NCBI RefSeq assembly: GCF_040869045.1
Contig: NC_090324.1
Span: 52,791,346 to 52,855,345 of the forward strand
DNA: 64,000 nt
Reading direction: 5' to 3'
DNA from: Eurosta solidaginis
Taxonomy: Eukaryota > Arthropoda > Insecta > Diptera > Tephritidae
How positions within the stretch are numbered: position 1 is the first letter of the stretch; each line of letters begins with the position of its first letter. Shown here piece after piece: positions 55,971 through 64,000 of this stretch. The position numbers and the translations under genes were made by a program. The notes under the pieces were generated by a model, which was given only the letters and a program-made list of their open reading frames with translations, did no database searches and was not told the origin of the DNA.

Positions 55971-56899
55971 GCTTTTTTATATTCAGATCCCATATCCTTT
56001 ATTATTGTTTTCATACTTCCATAAATTAATATGAAATTCTCGAATATGGCTCTGGCTACTGTTTTTGCATGTTTGTTCTGTATAGGAATTGCAACTAAGT
56101 ATTTAGTCAAATCACATATTAGAGTGACAGCGTATTCGTTTCCATTTAATGATCGTGGTAAAAGTCCAATTGTATCTATTTGTACTGTTTCGAACGCCTT
56201 TGGTGGTTCGAACGCCATTGGTTCTTTTAGATTTTTATAAATTTTATTTTTATTGCAACTATCGCATTTCTTTATATATTTTCTTATATCATTTTTCATA
56301 TTTTTCCAGTAATATTTTTGTCTTATTTTATTAGTTGTACGATTGATTCCTGGGTGGCCACCAATAACAGGATCATCGTTATATTTTTGAAGAATCTTTT
56401 TAATTTTATCATTTTCCGTCACATGCACAACCTTCGGAGTTAATGCAATAGTTAACTTTTTTAGAACTTTGGTACCTATTTCCTTAAATGTGTCTACTCG
56501 AGTATAATTAAACAATTTGTCTCCTAAGGACAACTGTATTTTCTTCATTCCCAAATTGCCGGCTTTTTCCAAAAGCCTGGTAAATAATTGGCCTAAGTTA
56601 ATCTTCGCCTCAACAATTTGATTTTCTATATTTATTTCACTACAAATTTTCTTTCCTTTTTTGAAATATAATTTCGAAGGATCGAAAATGAGATGGACTA
56701 GCCTTTTTACTTCACATTTATTAAGCGCTTCGTGTATTATAGGGTTCTCTTTGTGACTTTTCTTCCCTTCATTTCTATTACTGTTATTACTGGAATTCTT
56801 TTTAGTTTGCGATCTTGTCGTGAGTTTCATTATTTTACATGCCTGTACTGACATTTCTTTCAAATCATTGATATCTATTCGTGACAGAGCGTCTGCCAC
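55898..56899 (-). CDS. GYP2 RNase H-integrase linker and integrase core start
   Basis: 333 codons open on the minus strand, starting ADALSRIDINDLKEM, the usual end of RNase H, followed by TRSQTKKNSSNNSN and a charged linker. The integrase zinc domain has H182, C212 and C215 (a CDSC pair; the first His is expected just upstream). The first catalytic Asp is D242 (VQIDTIG) and the second D302 (IIKDMGSEY). A frameshift near 55985 moves the Glu region to the next ORF. A TAG just upstream (near 56930) breaks the link to RNase H. Confidence 0.8.
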   Translation of the reverse strand: MADALSRIDINDLKEMSVQACKIMKLTTRSQTKKNSSNNSNRNEGKKSHKENPIIHEALNKCEVKRLVHLIFDPSKLYFKKGKKICSEINIENQIVEAKINLGQLFTRLLEKAGNLGMKKIQLSLGDKLFNYTRVDTFKEIGTKVLKKLTIALTPKVVHVTENDKIKKILQKYNDDPVIGGHPGINRTTNKIRQKYYWKNMKNDIRKYIKKCDSCNKNKIYKNLKEPMAFEPPKAFETVQIDTIGLLPRSLNGNEYAVTLICDLTKYLVAIPIQNKHAKTVARAIFENFILIYGSMKTIIKDMGSEYKKACLKNYVNFSILSTKHLRRITTKL

Positions 56900-56988
56900 G
56901 TAATTTTCTTTTCCGGCTATGTACTACACCCCAAAGTCATACTCTTCCAAATCTAACCTGGTTCTAGTTAATTTAGATGAAGGGTTTT

Positions 56989-57511
56989 TCATATTGAGAA
57001 TAAATACGTTAAAGGTCGATGATCCGTTTTCACTGTGAATTTTCTGCCATAAACATATGGTCTAAAGTATATAATTGCCCAATGTATGGCCGCTAATTCT
57101 TTTTCGATCGTGGCTTTGTTTATTTCGCCCTTTGTAAATGATCTTGAGGCATAGGCAATGGGTAAATTGTTTTCCTTCATATTCTTGGCTTAGCACAGCA
57201 CCGCAAGCATAACCACTTGCGTCGGTTGTAATAAAGAACTCTTTATCAAAATTGGGATATTGTAGGATATTCGGACTAACTAATGCATTTTTTAGGTAAT
57301 TAAAAGATTTCTCGCAGTCGTCTGTCCAATTGAAAATTACATTTTTCTTACTAAGTATTGTTAGAATCCTGGCGTATACCGCGAAATTTGGTATGAATCT
57401 TCTATAATAATTACAAAACTTTTTGCACATTTTTGGGAGTTGGGTAATTTTGAACAATTTTAAATTTGCTTGGGTCTGGTAAAATTCCAGTACTTGTGCA
57501 TTTATGTCCAT
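56989..57511 (-). pseudogene. GYP2 RNase H
   Basis: 57511-57062 has the thumb YYRRFIPNFAVYARIL, SFNYLKNALVSPNILQYP and RNase H ITTDASGYACGAVLSQ. 57180-56989 has PIAYASRSFTKGEINKATIE, KELAAIHWAI and KTDHRPLTYLF. One frameshift near 57170 separates them. All four expected acidic and His regions can be recognised. Confidence 0.78.
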
Positions 57512-57559
57512 GATAGGTGATTTCTTGGCTGAAAAATAGACATTTGTCCGGATGTAATT

Positions 57560-58277
57560 TTAAATTATATTTTCTGTATGTGGATAAACATCCCGTAAAT
57601 TTTTAATCATTTGTTTTTCAGAGCATCCTAATACTACTAAATCGTCCATGTATAAGAATGCTTGTGATGGTTTTAGACCTGCGAATGCCAATGTCATCAT
57701 CCTCTGGAATAAGTTTGGCGCTACTTTGAGGCCATAAGGTAATCTCTTGAAACGATAAGTAACGTTGTCTGCTGTAAAGGATGTGATATCTCTTGATTCT
57801 GGGCTGAGTTCTATTTGGTGAAATCCTGACATTAAATCCAGGCATGAGAAATATTTCGCTCTTCCCAATTGATCCAGAATGTCATCTATTCTAGGCAGAG
57901 GGAATTTATCAGCTGTTGTTTTTTTTATTTATTTGTTTGAAATCAATAATTAATCTCCACCTTTTTTCTTCTTTGCTCGGAAGAGATTTTTTTGGTACCA
58001 ATAAAATAGGGCTGTTGTACTCTGAGGTTGATGGTTCAACAATATCATCTTGAATTAGTTTATGTACTTGTTTATTTATTTTATTCTTATGTGCTTGGGG
58101 TAGTCTAAAATTTTTAATATACACGGGAGTGTTATCCTTCAGATGCAACTTTTGTTTGTAAAAGTTTTTGTTCGTAATTGGTTCTGTTTCTAATGAGAAT
58201 ATATCAACGAATTCTGAGCATAATGTGTTGAGTGATTTACTAGCGAATGGTGGGAAATTTTTATTCAATCTTTCCAA
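57560..58277 (-). pseudogene. GYP2 reverse transcriptase
   Basis: 58277-57909 has LKDNTPVYIKNFRLPQAH, DDIVEPSTSEYNSPILLVPK and RWRLIIDFKQINKK. After a frameshift near 57900, 57868-57560 has RAKYFSCLDLMSGFHQIEL, FKRLPYGLKVAPNLFQRMM and the catalytic FLYMDDLVVLG. The catalytic box is intact. Confidence 0.82.
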
Positions 58278-58377
58278 CTTTTCTTTATTATTAGGTTTAA
58301 AGTGAGGTGTATTTTCAATTATTACATAATCCTCTAAACTTTCTGTTTTGATGTCATAATCTTGAATGATTGCATTA

Positions 58378-58976
58378 TTATTTGTTGTATTTATTATTCT
58401 TATTAAAGCTTGATTTGAGTTTACTATCTACAAAAATGCCATTAGTCAATTCTTGATAAGGTACTAATAGTTCCTTGTTGTGACTATTGATATGAACCTG
58501 TCTAATTACTTCGGCTCTTGTGGGTATTGTAATGCTATTAATTGTTGGTTTATTTGTCATTTGTATAACTATATCTTCGGGGTAGTCATATGGTCGTAGT
58601 ATTAGGCTGTCCCCATTTTTATTATAATCTAAAATGCAATTATATTTTTTAATGAAGTCGAGTCCCAAATTCCATCACATGGGATTGGGTAATTGTCTTC
58701 TACTATGTGAAATTTATGTCGTATTAAAAGACTATCATCTGTTAGATCTTCTTTTACTGCTCCAAGTGTGCTTGTTATGCCTCGGCCAATACCTTTTAAA
58801 TCTGTGATGTGTGAGTTAATTATTGTGACATTACTGTCAATTTGACCCTTCTTTATTATTGAGATATCCGCTCCTGTATCTATCAGGAACGTCGAAGTTG
58901 TAGTATTGGGTAGTATTGGAATATATGTAGCTGTTTAGATGCAAGTTGAATGTGCATATTTTATTACCGTTAGAAT
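58378..58976 (-). pseudogene. GYP2 protease
   Basis: Minus strand. The N-terminal part near 58890 has the catalytic FLIDTGADISIIKK; the later part has YPIPCDGILGLDFIKKYNC, the flap-end signature, and 58668-58378 continues with the spacer VIRQVHINSHNKELLV. It matures the Gag-Pol precursor in intact elements. The retained DTGA contrasts with GYP1, which has lost its protease. Confidence 0.72.
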
Positions 58977-59737
58977 TTACTGTTGGAGTGGAGTTTGCTG
59001 GTGTTCATGTAGGTTTATATTACGGAGATTGCTTGCGTTACTCTCATTAGATGATCTTGACTGACCTCCAAAATTATGTCTTTGTATATTATTATTTTGT
59101 TTATTAATATTGTTGTAATATCTTCGGTTTTGGTTACTTCGATAATTATTATTTTGGTAGCTTCTTCGGAAGTTACTTCGGTAATTACCTTGCGAGCGCG
59201 TCAGGCGTAACACTGTATTTGGGTTACCCGTGAGTTCAGTACAGCTATTCGTGAATTTTGAAATAGCCTTGTTCATAGATGTGAACGTTCCTGCTTGCAT
59301 TATCAGTTTTACTCTTTCGTTAGCCGAGTTCTTACACATGGCTTTTACAGCTGATTGTGTGGCATATTTGGTTGCCACATCAGGTGCAAGACCGTCTGAT
59401 ATGTAAGCACCTTCCAACGATTTTGTTAATTTTTCGATTTCGGCAGTGTACTGGTTAGCTGTTTTACTGCGCTGTTGGATGTTTAGTAGTTTTGCCGTCA
59501 AAACCTCTACAGATTCATCTTTAATTGCTGAACTCAACTTTTGCCTTATTGCTAGTATTGAATTTTCAGTGCTCAAAAGGTTTCTAGCTGTTCCCTTGAG
59601 CTTTGTGAGTGAGTATCCCTAATTTGTTCTAGGATATCTAGTGCGTCTAAGACGCTATGTAAGTTCTCATGTTTACCATCAAACTCAGGTAGAATTGACG
59701 AAGCCGTGTTTAAGAATTCTACTGTGGTTTGAGCCAT
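58977..59737 (-). pseudogene. GYP2 Gag
   Basis: The ATG at 59737 begins MAQTTVEFLNTASSILPEFD and HENLHSVLDALDILEQI. A frameshift near 59600 leads to the open piece 59576-58977 with IRQKLSSAIKDESVEVLTAK, SKTANQYTAEIEKLTKSLEG and a basic Asn/Arg/Gln-rich tail (RSYQNNNYRSNQNRRYYNN) without a CCHC knuckle. The start is chosen because it follows a short leader and gives the standard Gag N-terminus of 412/mdg1-type elements. The leader is cut short by HINE-1 copy H. Confidence 0.75.
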
Positions 59738-59798
59738 TTGGTCTTTTCTTGTTTAGTAGTTTGGCGTCTCTGTTAAAATTTCTTTTGGTTCCTGTTTT

Positions 59799-60237
59799 TA
59801 TACTCAGTTGAGCAGAGCTCACAGAGTATATTAAGTTTGATTGGATAACGGTTGGTCGACATTCAAAACCAGTAATGATATGGTTCAACAAAATACAAAA
59901 ATAAAAGAAAATTTCAAAAGGGGCGTGGCTCCGACCTTTTTCATTTAATTTGTCTAGAATACTTTTAATGCCATAGGTCGAACAAAAATTGAGCAATCCT
60001 TCTGAAATTTGGTGGGGGCATAGATTATATGACGCTGGTCGACCTTTAGAACTATGGCCCACTCCCTTTTAAAATACTCTTTAATACCTTCCATTTGATA
60101 CCCATGTCATACAAACAAATTCCAGGGTTACCCTAGGTTCATTTTCTTACATGGTGATTTTCCCTTATTTTGTCTCCAAGGCTCTCAGCTAAGTATGTAA
60201 TGTTCGGTTACACCCGAACTTAGCCTTCCTTACTTGT
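59799..60237 (+). mobile_element. HINE-1 copy H, strongly deleted
   Basis: TATACTCAGTTGAGCAGAGC at the start, the first ~55 bp of the 5' end, then a jump at 59855 to the distal core and the hairpin end (CTTAGCCTTCCTTACTTGTT). Relative to copy G about 600 bp is missing. The jump point is also the duplication breakpoint. Confidence 0.78.
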
Positions 60238-60508
60238 TATATTGGCAATTAAGGGAGAAATGGCTAAAAATCTTTCTATCCGAACGATCGGTTGAATGGG
60301 ATATATATTATATATAGCTCCGATCGAAATGATTTTTGCATGAAATATTCTATGATATATTAGAATAAATATCACCAAGTTTAAGGTTTTTATATTGGAA
60401 ATTAAGGGAGAAATTTCCAAATATCTTTCTGTCTTAACGATCGGTTGTATGGGATATATACTATATATAGCTCCGATCAAAATGATTTTTTCAGAAAATA
60501 TTCTATGA

Positions 60509-60863
60509 CACCGTGGTGTGATGGTAGCGTGCTCCGCCTAACACACCGTATGCCCTGGGTTCGCACCCCGGGCAAAACAACATAAAAAATTTTAGAAATA
60601 AGATTTTTAAATTAGAAGAACATTTTTTTAGCGGGGTCGCCCCTCGGCAGTGTTTGGCAAGCGCTCCGGGTGTATTTCTGCCATGAAAAGCTCTCAGTGA
60701 AAACTCATCTGCCTTGCAGATGCCTTTCGGAGTCGGCAGAAAACATGTAGGTCCCGTCCGGCCAATTTGTAGGGAAAATCAAGAGGAGCACGACGCAAAT
60801 TGGAAGCGCGGCCTTAGATCTCTTCGGAGGTTATCGCGCCTTACATTTATTTTTTATTTATTT
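60509..60863 (+). mobile_element. SINE, duplicate of 53528-53882
   Basis: Same bases as unit 1. It arose by segmental duplication, not by a separate insertion. Confidence 0.85.
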
Positions 60864-61710
60864 ATATTAAAATATATATCACCGAGTTTCGCGTTAATAC
60901 TTTCTAAATTAAGGGAGAAATGGCTTAAAATCTTTCTATCTTAACGATCGGTTGTATGGGAGTTATATATTATATTGGTTCGAACCTACCGGATCCGACA
61001 TATGTCTAATATAATACAAAAATACATTCTTGTGCAAAATTTCATTGAGATATCTCAAAATTTGGGGGAGTAGTTTGCGTTCAAACAGACAGACGGATGG
61101 ACAGACGGACATGGCTTTATCAACTCAGTTCGTCGCCCTGATCAATTCGGTATACTTAATGGTGAGTATATCTTCTATATTTCTTAAAGTTATAAACATC
61201 GGACCAAAGTTAATATACTATTTCATGTTCATGAAAGTTATAAAAATAGGTAGGTAATTTCTGTGAGGATGCGAAGTTTCACGTTTTTTGTGGTCCGAAT
61301 GTAAAAACTATGACCATGAATCACTTATTTAAGCAATATATGACGTAAGCGTAAGTATTTGATGAAAGTTGATGCTTTTAGCCATAAAAAAGTGTGCAGC
61401 AATGATATTTTATATGGGGTATATACTATATATACCACCGATCTCTATGATTTTTTCAGCCAACAATATTTGCTATATATGTAAGGATTTGGTGAAATTT
61501 GAAGCTTGTAGCTGTTAAAATGGGGCAGTAGTCACGAAAAGCTTCTTATCTGAACAATCGGTTGTGGGGGAAATAAGCTATATATATGATCGATCTCATC
61601 CATTTTTTCAGACAATAATATGCGGAATATACGAAAGCATTCTGTGTAGTTTGAAGCTTCAATCTGACAAATTGAGGAAGATATATAAAAGGTTAAAAAT
61701 GAATGAAAAG

Positions 61711-62121
61711 TGTTGAGACGTTGATGAGTGAATTTCGAATGTGTCTTTATTCAAATATATCAGCTTATTTATATTAAATTATTCTAAACATATTCTTACA
61801 TACATATTTACATTTAAGCATACATACTTACATGCATAAATACCTTAAGCATACATACTTACATACAACTCGTCACAAAATATGTACCTACACATCTGTG
61901 TTGAGCTGCGCCTTCTATGGGAAATGCATACCATGCAAATTTGCTGGAATTCAAATTTGTTTGGTTGTGTGTTGTACACATAACTGTTTTAATGGCTATG
62001 TCAGCATTAATTATCAAATGCACACTTATGTGTTGATGAATATTTAGACTATTTTTGTAGCAGGTTAGCATATTAGACTGATTTAAATATTTGGGATTAA
62101 ATTGTTGGCTGTTTACACTAC
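61711..62121 (-). repeat. GYP2 LTR in unit 2
   Basis: Duplicate of 54730-55141; the purine tract is one T shorter on the plus strand (CCCTTTTTTTTTCAG). Confidence 0.65.
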
Positions 62122-62229
62122 ATCTCCCTTTTTTTTTCAGAATGCTTATGCATTTGGAGAATGCATGAGCATTCTATTATTATAAATTAATTCTACTTTT
62201 GTATTTTATGTTTGTAGGTTGAACTTTTT

Positions 62230-62950
62230 CTTATTCTTCTAATTTAAGTCTATTTTTGTGTATTTTTATTTTCTTATTATTTATGATATTGCTATCCTCT
62301 ATGTTACTGAGATATTTTTGCTTATCCTCATTTCCTATCCTAGATGGGATTAAAGTGTCATTATTTTTATTATTAGTATTTTCTTCTTTATAGGGTGTTA
62401 GAGTAAACTTATTATATTCATCGAGTTCTTCTTCCTTATAGCGAATTAATGTAAAATTGTTGTTTTCATTGAATTTACTACTCTGAAGGGCCCTTTATAT
62501 CTATTATCTAACTTATGTCCTGATTCATTTTTTACTAGCACTACATCTCCTATATTTATTTCCTTATAGTGAATATTTTTATCATAACTAATCTTTTGTT
62601 TTTCTTTAGCCTCTTTTACTAATTTAAAGGCTTTATCCTGTGCTATTTGTAACCTATATTTAATTTCTTTATCGTAAGCCTCATTCTTGTAAAAATTGGT
62701 AAGTCTGGGGTTTTTTGCCAAAGATCAATTCGAATGGACAATAGTTATGGACTGTAGATGGGGTAGTATTGTAACAGTATGCAAAATATTTGAGATATTC
62801 ATCCCAGTCATCTTTGTTAATGGATATGTATGAACGCACATATTCATTGAAAGTTCTATGGCTACGTTCAACAGTGCCTAAAGTTTGGTGGTGATACGGC
62901 GTAGATGTTTTGTGCTCAATATTGAGAAGTTTACATAGTTCTTCAAACAA
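62230..62950 (-). pseudogene. GYP2 integrase C-terminal part, unit 2
   Basis: Duplicate of 55250-55970 with the same two frame breaks; contains the Glu region (TVERSHRTF) and the GPF module. Confidence 0.75.
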
Positions 62951-63879
62951 GCTTTTTTATATTCAGATCCCATATCCTTTATTATTGTTTTCATACTTCC
63001 ATAAATTAATATGAAATTCTCGAATATGGCTCTGGCTACTGTTTTTGCATGTTTGTTCTGTATAGGAATTGCAACTAAGTATTTAGTCAAATCACATATT
63101 AGAGTGACAGCGTATTCGTTTCCATTTAATGATCGTGGTAAAAGTCCAATTGTATCTATTTGTACTGTTTCGAACGCCTTTGGTGGTTCGAACGCCATTG
63201 GTTCTTTTAGATTTTTATAAATTTTATTTTTATTGCAACTATCGCATTTCTTTATATATTTTCTTATATCATTTTTCATATTTTTCCAGTAATATTTTTG
63301 TCTTATTTTATTAGTTGTACGATTGATTCCTGGGTGGCCACCAATAACAGGATCATCGTTATATTTTTGAAGAATCTTTTTAATTTTATCATTTTCCGTC
63401 ACATGCACAACCTTCGGAGTTAATGCAATAGTTAACTTTTTTAGAACTTTGGTACCTATTTCCTTAAATGTGTCTACTCGAGTATAATTAAACAATTTGT
63501 CTCCTAAGGACAACTGTATTTTCTTCATTCCCAAATTGCCGGCTTTTTCCAAAAGCCTGGTAAATAATTGGCCTAAGTTAATCTTCGCCTCAACAATTTG
63601 ATTTTCTATATTTATTTCACTACAAATTTTCTTTCCTTTTTTGAAATATAATTTCGAAGGATCGAAAATGAGATGGACTAGCCTTTTTACTTCACATTTA
63701 TTAAGCGCTTCGTGTATTATAGGGTTCTCTTTGTGACTTTTCTTCCCTTCATTTCTATTACTGTTATTACTGGAATTCTTTTTAGTTTGCGATCTTGTCG
63801 TGAGTTTCATTATTTTACATGCCTGTACTGACATTTCTTTCAAATCATTGATATCTATTCGTGACAGAGCGTCTGCCAC
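62878..63879 (-). CDS. GYP2 integrase core start, unit 2
   Basis: Duplicate of 55898-56899, 333 codons and identical in protein. RNase H begins upstream of 63879 and runs out of the window. Confidence 0.8.
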   Translation of the reverse strand: MADALSRIDINDLKEMSVQACKIMKLTTRSQTKKNSSNNSNRNEGKKSHKENPIIHEALNKCEVKRLVHLIFDPSKLYFKKGKKICSEINIENQIVEAKINLGQLFTRLLEKAGNLGMKKIQLSLGDKLFNYTRVDTFKEIGTKVLKKLTIALTPKVVHVTENDKIKKILQKYNDDPVIGGHPGINRTTNKIRQKYYWKNMKNDIRKYIKKCDSCNKNKIYKNLKEPMAFEPPKAFETVQIDTIGLLPRSLNGNEYAVTLICDLTKYLVAIPIQNKHAKTVARAIFENFILIYGSMKTIIKDMGSEYKKACLKNYVNFSILSTKHLRRITTKL

Positions 63880-64000
63880 GTAATTTTCTTTTCCGGCTAT
63901 GTACTACACCCCAAAGTCATACTCTTCCAAATCTAACCTGGTTCTAGTTAATTTAGATGAAGGGTTTTTCATATTGAGAATAAATACGTTAAAGGTCGAT

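Larger units (their letters stand above)
52874..59854. repeat. Tandem duplication, unit 1 (6981 bp)
   Basis: Unit 1 is followed directly by unit 2 (59855-64000, cut by the window). The offset is 6980-6981 throughout. Between the copies I see only about three differences in 4.1 kb: T/G at 53184 against 60156 area, C/T near 55067, and one T in a T-run near 55152. The breakpoint has the shared bases GTCGAC (52874-52879 and 59855-59860). Confidence 0.92.
59855..64000. repeat. Tandem duplication, unit 2 (cut by window end)
   Basis: Repeats 52874-57019: distal HINE-1 piece, HINE-2 partial (60238-61242), SINE (60509-60863), third repeat family (61243-61710), GYP2 LTR (about 61711-62121) and GYP2 pol pieces. 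The frames, stops and shifts are the same as in unit 1. Confidence 0.92.

Overview
This 64 kb window looks like transposon-dense, AT-rich DNA from a higher fly. Tephritid is my best guess, from the style of the retroelement proteins, the SINE and the DINE-1-like repeats, but this is inference. I found no host protein gene, rRNA gene or functional tRNA gene. Nearly every base belongs to a mobile element, and much of the structure is nesting of one element in another. Element names used here (HINE-1, HINE-2, GYP1, MAG1, GYP2, hAT1, hAT2, LINE-A to LINE-E, T-repeat) are working labels of mine.

Region 1-32466 is two tandem copies of one composite retroelement that share the middle LTR. The host element is GYP1, a decayed Ty3/gypsy element of probable 412/mdg1 type. 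In both copies a HINE-1 (a non-autonomous Helentron relative of DINE-1 type, carrying a ~130-bp minisatellite) sits in gag (1-2324; 16425-20182), another HINE-1 sits in pol (6122-8539; 25561-30051), and a HINE-2 sits near the pol end (8737-15311; 30249-31366). The LTRs are at 15456-15895 and 32010-32466. Later, private insertions are MAG1 in the left copy (8986-14459, a mag-lineage LTR element with both LTRs) and, in the right copy, hAT2 (23114-24692), a five-fold 447-bp repeat with a tRNA-like box (27413-29493) and LINE-E (31389-31875).

Region 32467-46035 is a patchwork of LINE pieces, mostly on the minus strand: LINE-B (PHD and CCHC ORF1, then endonuclease), LINE-C (RTE-like) and LINE-D (jockey/R1-like). 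LINE-B is split by hAT1 (33169-39524), a hAT transposon with an exact 8-bp target duplication, which itself holds a HINE-1 placed directly before the transposase start. A long inverted repeat (41231-41611) and a recurring tail (T-repeat) join several of these pieces and are not explained.

Region 46036-53256 has stacked HINE 3' ends, a near-complete plus-strand LINE (LINE-A, 46604-50604; ORF2 broken by one stop) inserted in a HINE-1 minisatellite, and two HINE-1 copies facing each other. Region 52874-64000 is a 6981-bp tandem duplication, nearly identical between copies, carrying HINE pieces, a tRNA-derived SINE and GYP2, a minus-strand 412/mdg1-like element.

The coding regions are gag, protease, RT, RNase H, integrase, endonuclease and transposase genes. 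Most are broken. The longest clean ones are the MAG1 RNase H-integrase (12516-14234), the LINE-A RT (48565-50529) and the hAT1 transposase core (37945-39234).
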